Shown piece by piece: positions 25,008-33,977 of a stretch of 64,000 bases of DNA (the first letter of the stretch is position 1; the number at the start of each line of letters is the position of its first letter). The position numbers and the translations under genes were made by a program. This DNA is from Streptomyces sp. NBC_01294. Its GTDB lineage: Bacteria > Actinomycetota > Actinomycetes > Streptomycetales > Streptomycetaceae. The stretch covers positions 4,555,501 through 4,619,500 of the forward strand of contig NZ_CP108423.1 in the NCBI RefSeq assembly GCF_035917235.1, read 5' to 3'. The notes under the pieces are model-generated. The model searched no databases and had not been told where the DNA came from. It saw only the letters and a list, made by a program, of their open reading frames with translations.

Positions 25008-26717
25008 ATGCTTCTCAAGACGCCCGGATTCGACACCCAGGTCAAGGCGGCCGCCGAACGCGCCCGCGGCTGCGGGCTGGTCGCCGACGCCGTACGGATA
25101 GCGGCGACGCTCGACGGGATGATCCCCGAACAGGTCGGCCGGGCCGCCCTCGGCCTGGGCGAGCGCATGTACCTGGAACTCGCCGAGGCCCACGCGGCCG
25201 GCCTGGACACCGCCACCGACACCGCCGAGGGCGAGCTGCTGCTGCTCACCGAGACCGGTCGGCTGCGCGTCGTGCCCGCGGGCGAGCGCCCCGGCCCGGA
25301 GGCCGGCGCCGCCGCACTGGGCACGCTCAAGTGGCAGGCGCGTCCGGAGTCGCTGGGCCGCCTGTGGGACCTGGCCGAGGAGGTCCAGCGGCTCCAGTTC
25401 GAGGAGATCCACCGCTGGATGGCCACACTGGAGCCGGCGCAGGTGCACGCGCGGCTCGACGCCATCTCCCACGCCCTCGTCCACATGGCCCCGGTCATGC
25501 TCTACGTGGGCGAGCACTGTTACAGCAACCTGGGCCGGTTCAGCAATCTGCCCGGGCGCTCCCTGGCCCCCGGCGCCGAGGGCTCCGTCCTCACGGCCCT
25601 GCGCGACACCCCGGTGCCACGCTGGAAGGCCGAGGACGCCACCTTCGTCGCCTGCGTGCACGCGCTCATCTCCTCGGGCTCGCCGGTCCGGGCGGAGGAG
25701 TTCAACGGCATCCAGCTCGCTCCCGACGTGCTCAGGGAGTTCCTCCGGGAGCGCATATCGGCGTACGGCGAGCCGCTCCCCGACACCCGCGGGTTACCCG
25801 CCGGCGCCGCGCTCGACGTGCTGTCCGGCGCCTGTGCCCGCGCCCGGGCGGCCCTGGTCGCCGACGGCGCGGTCTTCTACCGGGAGATCAACGGCGCGTC
25901 CCTGCACAAGCGGGAGCGGCGCATGGCCGAGCCGGTCACCTGGGCGGAACTGCCCCCCGAGCTCACCGCGCTGCTCGCCGAGGCCGCCGGGCAGCCGTTC
26001 CCGTACGCCGCCGGCCCCGAGGAGCTGGGCTCCTACACGCGCGGCCTCGTCGAGCGGGTGACGGCCGGGCCGGTTACCGCCGGCTTCACCACGGCGTACG
26101 AAGGGTTCCTGCACCGGTTCTTCGAAACGGTCGCCGAGGCCCTGGACTGCGACGTGGTGATGGGGCGCGGCCCCAAGGACGTCCTCGTCCTGCACAGCGC
26201 CCTGCCCGCGGAGCGCCGGGCGGCCCTGGCCACCCGGGACTTCTACTGCTGCGTGGCGGCGGGCCGGTCCTTCCGCGAGAGGTTCGGCGAGAACCGGGCG
26301 GCCCTGGCCACCGCCCTGTCCGCGTACAGCGCCCGCATGCGCTACAACACCTGGCACTACCTGCCGCACAGCATGTCGTGGACGAACGAGGAGCAGGGCC
26401 GCGACGACTGGTTCTTCGCACCGGGGATGCCCGACATCACCAACTGGTCCGACCAGCACCACACCGGCCACGTCGCCTTCGGGGTGCGCCACGCGCTGCG
26501 CGTGCCGCTGGGCATCGTGCTGGAGGGCCGCTACCGGCCCGGCCTGTACGACCTTCGGCTGATGCGCACCGACGGCGACCCGTTCGAGCTGGCCCACCTG
26601 CGCACGGCCACCGCGATCGGGCAGGTGCAGGCGACGGTCCACCAGGCCGCCGCGGACCTGAACCTGACGGTCGGCGACTTCGACAACGCCTGGTACCGGG
26701 ACTTCCATGCCTCCTGA
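25008..26717 (+). CDS. fzmP: FzmP: protein of unknown family, candidate N-N bond-forming enzyme
   Basis: 569 residues with no fold I recognise; mostly helical. A His-rich C-terminal third stands out: RYNTWHYLPHSMSW, then FFAPGMPDITNWSDQHHTGHVAFGVRH, later HLRTATAIG. These could bind metal or heme. In the fosfazinomycin and kinamycin clusters the counterpart is an unassigned protein, and the step that joins nitrite nitrogen to the Asp amine is not covered by the other members, so FzmP is the best candidate by elimination. The ATG at 25008 follows AGAGGTG; a GTG at 24999 is possible. It overlaps fzmO by 11 bases. The letter P is inferred from gene order. Confidence 0.7.
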   Translation: MLLKTPGFDTQVKAAAERARGCGLVADAVRIAATLDGMIPEQVGRAALGLGERMYLELAEAHAAGLDTATDTAEGELLLLTETGRLRVVPAGERPGPEAGAAALGTLKWQARPESLGRLWDLAEEVQRLQFEEIHRWMATLEPAQVHARLDAISHALVHMAPVMLYVGEHCYSNLGRFSNLPGRSLAPGAEGSVLTALRDTPVPRWKAEDATFVACVHALISSGSPVRAEEFNGIQLAPDVLREFLRERISAYGEPLPDTRGLPAGAALDVLSGACARARAALVADGAVFYREINGASLHKRERRMAEPVTWAELPPELTALLAEAAGQPFPYAAGPEELGSYTRGLVERVTAGPVTAGFTTAYEGFLHRFFETVAEALDCDVVMGRGPKDVLVLHSALPAERRAALATRDFYCCVAAGRSFRERFGENRAALATALSAYSARMRYNTWHYLPHSMSWTNEEQGRDDWFFAPGMPDITNWSDQHHTGHVAFGVRHALRVPLGIVLEGRYRPGLYDLRLMRTDGDPFELAHLRTATAIGQVQATVHQAAADLNLTVGDFDNAWYRDFHAS

Positions 26718-28206
26718 GACCGATGTCCGCGACCCCGGCGCGCGCACCGCGCGCGACGCCCCGTTCGCCGACATCCGCACGCTCCGCGCCCGCTACCGCG
26801 ACGGCAGCCTGCTCCCCTCCGAGTTCGTCGCCGCCACGTTCCGGCTGCTGGACCGGTGGGAGCCGGACATCGGCGCCTTCCTCACGGTCGCCCGCGAGCG
26901 GGCGACCGCCGAGGCCCGGGCCGCGGACCGGCTGCTGCACCGGGAGGGCCCGGGTGCCTGGCGCGGCAGACCTCTGCTCGGCATGCCCGTGACGGTCAAG
27001 GACCTGACGGCCACCGAGGGCATCCGCACCACCCGCGGCTCGCTGCTGAACGCCCACACCGTGCCCGACCGGGACGCGCCCGCCGTGGCCCGGCTGCGCG
27101 CGGCCGGCGCCATCGTCGTGGGCAAGACCAACACCTCCGAGGGCGGCTGGTCCGCGGCCGGGAAGAACCGGCTCCAGGGCCCCACCCGCAACCCCTGGGA
27201 CCTGAGCCGCAGCTCCGGCGGCTCCAGCGCGGGCGCCGCCGCCTCCGTGGCCGTCGGCATCGGGGTGGGGGCCACGGGAACCGACGGCGCCGGCTCCATC
27301 CGGGTGCCCGCCGCGTTCTGCGGCGTGGTCGGGTTCAAGCCGTCGCTCGGCCGCGTCCCGTACGTGCCGCAGAGCGCCGAGGAGCTCTCCCACCTGGGGC
27401 CGCTCACCCGGACCGTCGGGGACGCCGCCGAACTGCTCGCGGTGATGGCCGGCTTCGACGCGGACGACCCGCTCTCCTTCGGGCTGTCCGGGGAGGTCGG
27501 CGCCGACACGGACGCGGCGGCCGGCCGGCTGCCACGGCTGCGCATCGGCTGGATCCGCTCCCTGGGCGGGCCCGGTCCGGACCCCGCGATCGTCGCCGTC
27601 GCCCGGCAGGCCGTCGAGGAGCTCGCCGCCCGGGGCCACCACGTCGAGGAGATCGACCCGCCCTTCGAGGACCCGTACCCGGCCCTGGTGACGATCCTGG
27701 CCGGCTGGGAGGCGGCGGCGCTCCCGTACGACGAGCCGGGCAGTACCGGACTGCTCGACCAGGACCGGCTGGAGGTCGTGCGCCACGGGCGCGGGCTGAG
27801 CGCCGCGGCCCTGGCCCGGGCCTACGAGTGCCGGGCGCTCCTGCGGGCCCGCAGCCTGGCCCTGATGTCGCGCTACGACCTGCTGGCCATGCCGACCGTC
27901 GGCATCGGGCCGTTCGCCGCGGAACGGCACGCACCGCCCCCGGGGCCCGGCGCGCGGCCCGGGGGACCGCCCGACTGGCTGGCCTGGGCGCCCGAGGCCT
28001 ACACCTTCAACCTGACCGGCCAGCCCGCCGTCTCGGTGCCGGCCGGCCTCACCCCGGCCGGCCTCCCGGTCGGTCTCCAGCTCGTGGGCCCCCTGCACCA
28101 GGACACGCGTGTCCTCGCGGCCGCCCGCCAGCTGGAGCAGAGCGCCCCCTGGCACCACTGGTACCCGCGACTCGCCGCACGACGGCCGGAAGAGGAAACG
28201 ACATGA
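26707..28206 (+). CDS. fzmO: Amidase signature-family hydrolase (FzmO)
   Basis: 499 residues of the amidase signature family. The triad Lys98 (VTVKDLTA), cis-Ser173 (SRSSGGSSAG) and nucleophile Ser197 (GTDGAGSIR) is intact. In the carrier pathway it is a good candidate to remove the acetyl group from 1-N-acetyl-2-glutamylhydrazine, giving glutamylhydrazine; this is from memory of the fosfazinomycin/kinamycin work and not seen in sequence. It overlaps fzmN by 4 bases. The letter is taken from order. Confidence 0.82.
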   Translation: MPPETDVRDPGARTARDAPFADIRTLRARYRDGSLLPSEFVAATFRLLDRWEPDIGAFLTVARERATAEARAADRLLHREGPGAWRGRPLLGMPVTVKDLTATEGIRTTRGSLLNAHTVPDRDAPAVARLRAAGAIVVGKTNTSEGGWSAAGKNRLQGPTRNPWDLSRSSGGSSAGAAASVAVGIGVGATGTDGAGSIRVPAAFCGVVGFKPSLGRVPYVPQSAEELSHLGPLTRTVGDAAELLAVMAGFDADDPLSFGLSGEVGADTDAAAGRLPRLRIGWIRSLGGPGPDPAIVAVARQAVEELAARGHHVEEIDPPFEDPYPALVTILAGWEAAALPYDEPGSTGLLDQDRLEVVRHGRGLSAAALARAYECRALLRARSLALMSRYDLLAMPTVGIGPFAAERHAPPPGPGARPGGPPDWLAWAPEAYTFNLTGQPAVSVPAGLTPAGLPVGLQLVGPLHQDTRVLAAARQLEQSAPWHHWYPRLAARRPEEETT

Positions 28207-29744
28207 CCAAGGCCCGCACCACGCCCCGCGTCCCCGAGCGGCCGTACGGGCGCTTCGACACCGGGAGCGTCGGCTTCGTGCAGCGGCACGGCCTGTGGGA
28301 CGAGGCCCGGCAGGCCGCCGCGGAGGAACTCGAAGAGACGCTGGAGACGCTGGAGTTCGTCCGCGTCGGCTACGGCGACCCGCACGGGCTGATGCGCTCC
28401 AAGACGCTCACGGTGGAGTCCTTCCGCACGGTGCTGCGCAACGGCATCGACATGAGCCCGGGCCCGTTCGTCTTCGACACCGGCCACGCGGTGGGCGTCG
28501 ACTTCTTCGCCGACGGCGGCGGCATCGGCCTCACCGAGCTCACCGGCGCCGGCGACTTCCTGATCGTGCCCGATCCGCTCACCTTCCGGGTGCTGCCCCA
28601 CACCGAGGCCGCCACCGGCTGGGTCATCGCGGACGAGTACCTGCGCGACGGCAGCCCGCACCCGCTGTCCAGCCGGGCCGTGCTGCGCCGCGCCTGCGAG
28701 CGCGCCGCCGAGCGCGGACTGGAGTACGTCGTCGGACTGGAGGTCGAGTGGTACCTGACCCGGCTGACCGGGTCGGTGACCGGCGCCTCGGTCGGCGGGT
28801 TCGGGATCCAGGGCGAGCCGCCCGCGGTCGAACCGGCCAACAGCGGCTACCAGTTCAACCTTGACACCTTCACCGACGGGCTGATGCCGGTGATCACCCC
28901 GCTGGCCCGGGCGCTGCGCGAACTGGGTCTGCCGCTGCGCACCGTCGAGCACGAATCCGGGCCGGGCCAGCTGGAGTTCACCTTCAGCCCGATGAACGGC
29001 CTCGACGCCGCCGACGCCATGCTGCTGTTCCGTACGGTGGCCAAGCAGATCTGCGGCCGCCTCGGGTACCACGCCTCCTTCATGGCCCTGCCCGGCCTGG
29101 ACCGCTTCGACCCCAGCGGCTGGCACCTGCACCAGTCGCTGTTCGACACCGCCGCCGGGACCAACGCCTTCGTACCGCGGGACGGGCGCGGGCCGCTGTC
29201 CCCCCTCGGCCTCTCCTACGTCGCGGGGCTGCTCGCACACGCCGCGGAGACGACCCTGCTCGCCGTCCCCACCGTCAACGGCTACCGGCGCCTCCAGGGT
29301 CAGTTCGCCCTCTCCCCCGACCGCATCGTGTGGAGCGCGGAGAACCGGGGGGCGCTCGTGCGCCTGCTGGGCGGCCCGGGCGAGGAATCCACCCACCTGG
29401 AGAACCGCATCGGCGAACCCTGCGCCAACCCGTACCTCTACCTCGCGGCCCAGCTCGCCGCCGGCCTCGACGGCATCGAACGCGGACTGCAACCGGGCGG
29501 CCTGGCGCAGGACCCGCACGCCGACTCGGCCGCCGCGCTGCCCCGGGACCTGGCGGAGGCCGTCGCGGCCGCGCAGGACAGCGCCCTGACCCGCACCCTG
29601 CTCGGCAAGCACCTCCACGACTGCCTCGTACGGCTCAAGCGCACCGAGCTGTCCCGCTTCGAGCAGTGGCGGGCCACCGCCCCGCCCACCACCCCGGGGG
29701 ACGTCACCGATTGGGAGCACCGTGAGTACTTCGGTGCCTACTGA
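28203..29744 (+). CDS. fzmN: Glutamine synthetase-like hydrazine ligase (FzmN)
   Basis: 513 residues of glutamine synthetase fold: an N-terminal beta-grasp segment (EFVRVGYGDPHGLMRSKTL), then the catalytic barrel with YVVGLEVEWYL, SGPGQLEFTFSP, SGWHLHQSL (metal His) and ENRGALVRLLG, close to GlnA III/gamma-glutamylpolyamine synthetases. It activates Glu gamma-carboxylate with ATP and ligates (acetyl)hydrazine in place of ammonia. This makes a glutamyl carrier of the N-N unit, as reported for FzmN and KinL. Length and motifs are complete. It overlaps fzmM by 23 bases. Confidence 0.9.
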   Translation: MTKARTTPRVPERPYGRFDTGSVGFVQRHGLWDEARQAAAEELEETLETLEFVRVGYGDPHGLMRSKTLTVESFRTVLRNGIDMSPGPFVFDTGHAVGVDFFADGGGIGLTELTGAGDFLIVPDPLTFRVLPHTEAATGWVIADEYLRDGSPHPLSSRAVLRRACERAAERGLEYVVGLEVEWYLTRLTGSVTGASVGGFGIQGEPPAVEPANSGYQFNLDTFTDGLMPVITPLARALRELGLPLRTVEHESGPGQLEFTFSPMNGLDAADAMLLFRTVAKQICGRLGYHASFMALPGLDRFDPSGWHLHQSLFDTAAGTNAFVPRDGRGPLSPLGLSYVAGLLAHAAETTLLAVPTVNGYRRLQGQFALSPDRIVWSAENRGALVRLLGGPGEESTHLENRIGEPCANPYLYLAAQLAAGLDGIERGLQPGGLAQDPHADSAAALPRDLAEAVAAAQDSALTRTLLGKHLHDCLVRLKRTELSRFEQWRATAPPTTPGDVTDWEHREYFGAY

Positions 29745-31782
29745 CGCACGGCGCCGCGACGGGGGAGAGCGGTCCGAGGTGTGGTCCGAGGTCTGCGTCA
29801 TAGGCTCCGGGCCGCGCGGCCTGTCCCTGCTCGAACGGCTCACCGCCTCGGCCGGCCGGCTGCGGGCCCGCGGCGCCCGCCTGCGCGTGCACCTGGTCGA
29901 TCCGCGACCGGGCAGCGGACACGTGTGGCGCTCCGACCAGTCGGAGCAGCTGCTGATGAACACGGTCACCTCGCAGGTCACCCTGTTCACCGACGACAGC
30001 GTGCGGATGGAAGGTCCCGTCGTGCCCGGCCCCAGCCTCCACGCCTGGGCCGCAGACCCGCACGCCCGCGCCCAGTCCGGCCTGCCCGCTGGAGAAGCGG
30101 GCCCGGGCGCCGACGGCTATCCCACCCGGGCCCTGTTCGGCCGCTACCTGGAATGGGTGCTGCGCAGCCTCGTACGGCGCGGCACGGCGGAGATCGTCAC
30201 CCACGCCGCGCGCGCCGTCCGCCTCGACGACGAGCCCGACGGCCGCCAGCGGGTGCGCCTGGAGAACGGGACCGTCCTGGGCGGGCTGGACGCGGTGGTC
30301 CTGGCCCAGGGCCACCTGCCGGTCTCCCCGACCCCCGGCGAGGCGGCGCTGACGTCCTTCGCCCGGAACCGGGGTCTGCTGCACCTCCCGCCCGGGAACC
30401 CGGCCGACGCCGTCCTCGACGGGATCGAACCGGGGGAGAACGTCCTGCTGCGCGGTCTCGGCCTGAACTTCTGCGACTACGCGGCCCTGCTGACCGTCGG
30501 CCGCGGCGGCGCCTTCGAACCCAAGGGCGCCGGCCTGGTCTACCACCGGTCGGGCCGCGAACCCGTCCTGTACGCCGGATCACGGCGCGGAGTCCCGTAC
30601 CAGGCCCGCGGCGAGAACGAGAAGGGCGCCCACGGACGGCACACCCCGCTGCTGCTCACCCCGCGGACCATCGCCCGGCTGCGCGGCGGGCCGGGCACCC
30701 CCAGGCCCTCCTTCCGGCGGGACATCTGGCCCCTCGTCGCCCAGGAGGTCGAGACGGTCTACTACACGACCCTCCTGCGCCGGCAGGGCCGGCCCGCGGC
30801 CGCCGACGCGTTCCTGCGGGCCGCGTCCGCGGGACCCTGGACCGACGGGGCCCGCGACGGGCTGCTCGACGCGCTGGGCGTCGAGCCCGGCCGGCGCTGG
30901 GACTGGGAGGCGCTCGCCCACCCCTGCGGCGGCCGGTCCTTCACCGACCTCGGGGACTTCAACTCCTGGCTCCTGGACCACCTGCGCCGCGACGTCGCCG
31001 AAGCGCACGAGGGGAACGTGAGCAACCCGTACAAGGCGGCCCTCGACGTCCTGCGCGACCTGCGCAACGAGGTGCGGCTCCTGGTGGACCACGGGGGCAT
31101 CTCCGGCGCGGACTACCGCGACGAACTCCTGGGCCGCTACACCCCGCTCAACGCCTACACCTCCATCGGCCCGCCCGCGCGGCGGATCGCGGAGACCATC
31201 GCGCTGATCGAGGCCGGCGTGCTCACCGTGCTCGGACCGGGGGCGCGCTTCGGCGCGGACGAGGCGTCCGGCCGCTTCAGCGCCGGATCCCCGCGCGTGG
31301 GTGGGGATCCGGTCACCGCCCGGGTCCTGGTCGAGGCCAGATTGCCCGAACCGGACCTGGCGCGCACCGAGGATCCGCTGCTTGGGTATCTACGGGACAC
31401 CGGACAGTGCACGGAGTACGTGATCGACGATGAACACAGGCCACTGCGCACCGGGGGAGTCGCGGTGACCGAGCGCCCCTACCGGCTGCTCGACGCGTCG
31501 GGCGCGGCGCACCCGCGCCGCTTCGCCTACGGCGTGCCCACCGAGGGCGTCCACTGGGTGACGGCGGCCGGGGCCCGGCCCGGAGTCGACTCCGTGATCC
31601 TCGGCGACTCCGACGCGATGGCCCGCAGCATCCTGGCGCTGGCCGCGTTACCGGGCGAACCGGCGGGGGCGCGCGCCGTAGGGCAGACGCCCGCCGCGGC
31701 GCAGACGCCCGCCGGCCCGCCCGATCCGCAACCGCAACCGGACCCGGACCCCTGCCTGGAATCCCTGACGAGGAGCATGTGA
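29722..31782 (+). CDS. fzmM: FAD-dependent aspartate N-oxygenase (FzmM; nitrosuccinate-forming)
   Basis: 686 residues, an FAD/NAD(P)-binding protein of the CreE type. The dinucleotide motif CVIGSGPRGLSLLERL is near 19-34, then HVWRSDQSEQLLMNTV, GLGLNFCDYAALLT near 250, and a C-terminal catalytic half. FzmM oxidises L-Asp to N-hydroxy-Asp and further towards nitrosuccinate, feeding FzmL. The GTG at 29722 lies within fzmN, and TGATG overlaps the next gene, so translation is coupled. The last 40 residues are a Pro/Ala/Gln-rich tail. Confidence 0.9.
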   Translation: MSTSVPTDARRRDGGERSEVWSEVCVIGSGPRGLSLLERLTASAGRLRARGARLRVHLVDPRPGSGHVWRSDQSEQLLMNTVTSQVTLFTDDSVRMEGPVVPGPSLHAWAADPHARAQSGLPAGEAGPGADGYPTRALFGRYLEWVLRSLVRRGTAEIVTHAARAVRLDDEPDGRQRVRLENGTVLGGLDAVVLAQGHLPVSPTPGEAALTSFARNRGLLHLPPGNPADAVLDGIEPGENVLLRGLGLNFCDYAALLTVGRGGAFEPKGAGLVYHRSGREPVLYAGSRRGVPYQARGENEKGAHGRHTPLLLTPRTIARLRGGPGTPRPSFRRDIWPLVAQEVETVYYTTLLRRQGRPAAADAFLRAASAGPWTDGARDGLLDALGVEPGRRWDWEALAHPCGGRSFTDLGDFNSWLLDHLRRDVAEAHEGNVSNPYKAALDVLRDLRNEVRLLVDHGGISGADYRDELLGRYTPLNAYTSIGPPARRIAETIALIEAGVLTVLGPGARFGADEASGRFSAGSPRVGGDPVTARVLVEARLPEPDLARTEDPLLGYLRDTGQCTEYVIDDEHRPLRTGGVAVTERPYRLLDASGAAHPRRFAYGVPTEGVHWVTAAGARPGVDSVILGDSDAMARSILALAALPGEPAGARAVGQTPAAAQTPAGPPDPQPQPDPDPCLESLTRSM

Positions 31783-33251
31783 TGGGCAGCGTGACGAGGA
31801 AGACGGATCCCGCCGGACTGGACACCGGCCTGCTCGCGCCGGTCAGGGCGGGCGCCGACACCGAGGCGGGACTGACCGACGAGGCCTGGGTGCAGGCGAT
31901 GCTGGACGCCGAGGCCGCCCTGGCACGGGCCCAGGCCCGGCTGGGCACCGTACCGCCGCAGGCCGCCGCGACCATCACCGGGTGCGCCCGCGCCGCGGAG
32001 ATCGACCTGCCCGGGCTGGCCCTGCGCACCCGCGGCGCGGCCAACCCGGTGGTCGCCCTCGTGGAGGAGTTCACCGAGGTGGTCGCTGCGGTCGACCCCG
32101 AGGCGGCGCACTACGTCCACCGGGGCTCGACCAGCCAGGACGTCTTCGACACCGCGGCGATGCTGATCGCCGCGCGCACGCTGCGGCTGGTACTGGCCCA
32201 ACTGGACCGCACCGCCGCCGCGCTGGCCCGGCACGCCGAAGCGCACCGGGACACCCTGGCCGCCGCCCGCACCCTCGGCCAGCACGCGGTGCCCACCACC
32301 TTCGGGCTCCGCGCGGCCGGCTGGCTGGTCGCCGTGCTGGACGTGCGCAGCAGGACGGCGGCCCTCCTCGACGGCGGCCTGCCCGTCCAGCTGGGCGGCG
32401 CCGCCGGCACCCTGGCCGGGTACGTCGAGTACGCGCACCTGGCGCACACCGCCGCCGGTACGGCGGCCTCCGGCGGCCCCTGGGACGCCGGCCGGTACAC
32501 CGGCGACCTGGTCGCCCTCTTCGCGGCCGAGACGGGGCTGGCCGAACCCGTGCTGCCGTGGCACACCACCCGGACACCGGTCGCCGACATCGGGGCCGTC
32601 CTCGCCCTGGCCTCCGTCACCCTCGGGAAGTTCGCGGCCGACGTGCAGAACCTGTCCCGCACCGAGGTCGCCGAGGTCGCCGAGCCCGCCGAGGCGGGGC
32701 GCGGGATCTCCTCCGCCATGCCGCAGAAACGCAACCCGGTGCTCGCCGCCATGATCCGCTCGGCGGCCCTGCAAGTGCCCTCCCTGGTCCTGACGCTGAC
32801 GCACTGCGCGGTCGCCGAGGACGAGCGGCCCGCCGGCGCCTGGCACGGGGAGTGGCAGCCGCTGCGCGAGGCCCTGCGCCTGGTGGGCGGAGCGGCCGGC
32901 ACCGCGGCGGAACTCGCCGAGGGGCTGGTGGTGCACCCGGAGCGGATGCGGGCCAACCTCGCCCTCACCGGCGGCTCCATCGTCGCCGAGCGGCTCGCCG
33001 CCGTCCTCACGCCCGTACTGGGCAAGGCGGGCGCGAAGCGGCTGGTCGCCCGGGTGTCCGTCGGCGGCGCGGACGCCGGCTCCCTCGTGGACGGACTGCT
33101 GGCGGCGGCCCCGGAACTGGCCGCCGAGTTCACACCGGAACGGCTGGCCGATCTGCTCGCGCCGGCCGGGTACACGGGGGCGGCCTCCGCTCTGATCGAC
33201 CGGGCGCTCGCCCACCACCGCGCCACCCTGCCCGCCGGGCCGCGCGACTGA
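31782..33251 (+). CDS. fzmL: Nitrosuccinate lyase, fumarase/PcaB superfamily (FzmL)
   Basis: 489 residues resembling 3-carboxymuconate cycloisomerase/CreD. STSQDVFDTA, LGQHAVPTTFG and the signature SSAMPQKRNP (near 310-319) are present. FzmL releases nitrous acid and fumarate from the FzmM product. I chose the ATG overlapping the fzmM stop because AGGAGC lies five bases upstream; a GTG three bases earlier is too close to it. It is the second superfamily lyase of the operon beside FzmR; together they recycle two aspartate carbon skeletons to fumarate. Confidence 0.9.
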   Translation: MGSVTRKTDPAGLDTGLLAPVRAGADTEAGLTDEAWVQAMLDAEAALARAQARLGTVPPQAAATITGCARAAEIDLPGLALRTRGAANPVVALVEEFTEVVAAVDPEAAHYVHRGSTSQDVFDTAAMLIAARTLRLVLAQLDRTAAALARHAEAHRDTLAAARTLGQHAVPTTFGLRAAGWLVAVLDVRSRTAALLDGGLPVQLGGAAGTLAGYVEYAHLAHTAAGTAASGGPWDAGRYTGDLVALFAAETGLAEPVLPWHTTRTPVADIGAVLALASVTLGKFAADVQNLSRTEVAEVAEPAEAGRGISSAMPQKRNPVLAAMIRSAALQVPSLVLTLTHCAVAEDERPAGAWHGEWQPLREALRLVGGAAGTAAELAEGLVVHPERMRANLALTGGSIVAERLAAVLTPVLGKAGAKRLVARVSVGGADAGSLVDGLLAAAPELAAEFTPERLADLLAPAGYTGAASALIDRALAHHRATLPAGPRD

Positions 33252-33302
33252 CTTCCGTACGGCATTGGCCCGTTGCGGAGATGAGAAGGGAAGACGAACC
33301 AC

Positions 33303-33977
33303 ATGATCATTGCGATGGACGGACCCGACGGGGCGGGCAAGAGCACACAGGTCAAGCGGTTGGAGAGCTGGGCGCTCGGCCAGGGACTGTCGTTCCGGGT
33401 GGTGGGAAAGTGGCAGGTCTTCGAGGAGGCCCGGGTGCCGCAGGCCCGCTTCCTGCGCGGCTCCTCCCTGGACGAACTCCGGGTCTGCATCGCGGAGATG
33501 CCCAATCCTGCGCGGATGCTCTTCCTCGGCTGGCTCAACACGCTCGCCGCGGAGCGCGCCGCCGCGGCGCAGGAGGACGTGGTCATCCTCGACGGCTACT
33601 GGATCAAGCACGCCGCCACCGAGCTGCTCGCGGGCTGTCCCAAGAACCTCGTCGACGCCATCGTCGAGGCCATGGCGCCGGTGGACATGGTGGTCTTCTT
33701 CGACGTCACGCCCGAGGAGGCGCTGCGCCGCAAGAAGGGCGACATCACCCCGTACGAGTGCGGCCGGGACCCCGAGTGCCGTCCGGAGAGCTTCCTGACC
33801 CATCAGGCGGCGGTCCGGGAGGTCATGCTGGAGTGGGCGGACCGCCGGGGCTGGGACGTCGTACGGGCGAACACCGCCGAGGCGGCCGCCCAGCAGATGC
33901 GCAAGCTCCTGGCGCCGAGGCTGGGGGTGGAGGTCAATCCCCGTCCGGTCGCCGCGGACGCCGCGACCGACCGCTGA
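33303..33977 (+). CDS. fzmK: Thymidylate kinase-like P-loop kinase (FzmK)
   Basis: 224 residues. The Walker A motif DGPDGAGKST is at residues 6-15, LDGYW takes the place of the usual DR(Y/F) motif, and a lid-like RRKKGD segment lies near 143. It is of the TMP kinase superfamily, but the DRY substrate motif is altered, so TMP is unlikely to be the substrate. In a phosphonate cluster, it might phosphorylate the product as self-resistance or a biosynthetic intermediate. No role is assigned to my knowledge. It is coupled to fzmJ by TGATG. The letter is from order. Confidence 0.75.
   Translation: MIIAMDGPDGAGKSTQVKRLESWALGQGLSFRVVGKWQVFEEARVPQARFLRGSSLDELRVCIAEMPNPARMLFLGWLNTLAAERAAAAQEDVVILDGYWIKHAATELLAGCPKNLVDAIVEAMAPVDMVVFFDVTPEEALRRKKGDITPYECGRDPECRPESFLTHQAAVREVMLEWADRRGWDVVRANTAEAAAQQMRKLLAPRLGVEVNPRPVAADAATDR

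Noticed and set aside
28203..29744. Housekeeping glutamine synthetase
   Set aside because: It is coupled to amidase and Asp N-oxygenase genes and resembles GlnA III-type ligases, so a carrier-forming role is more likely.
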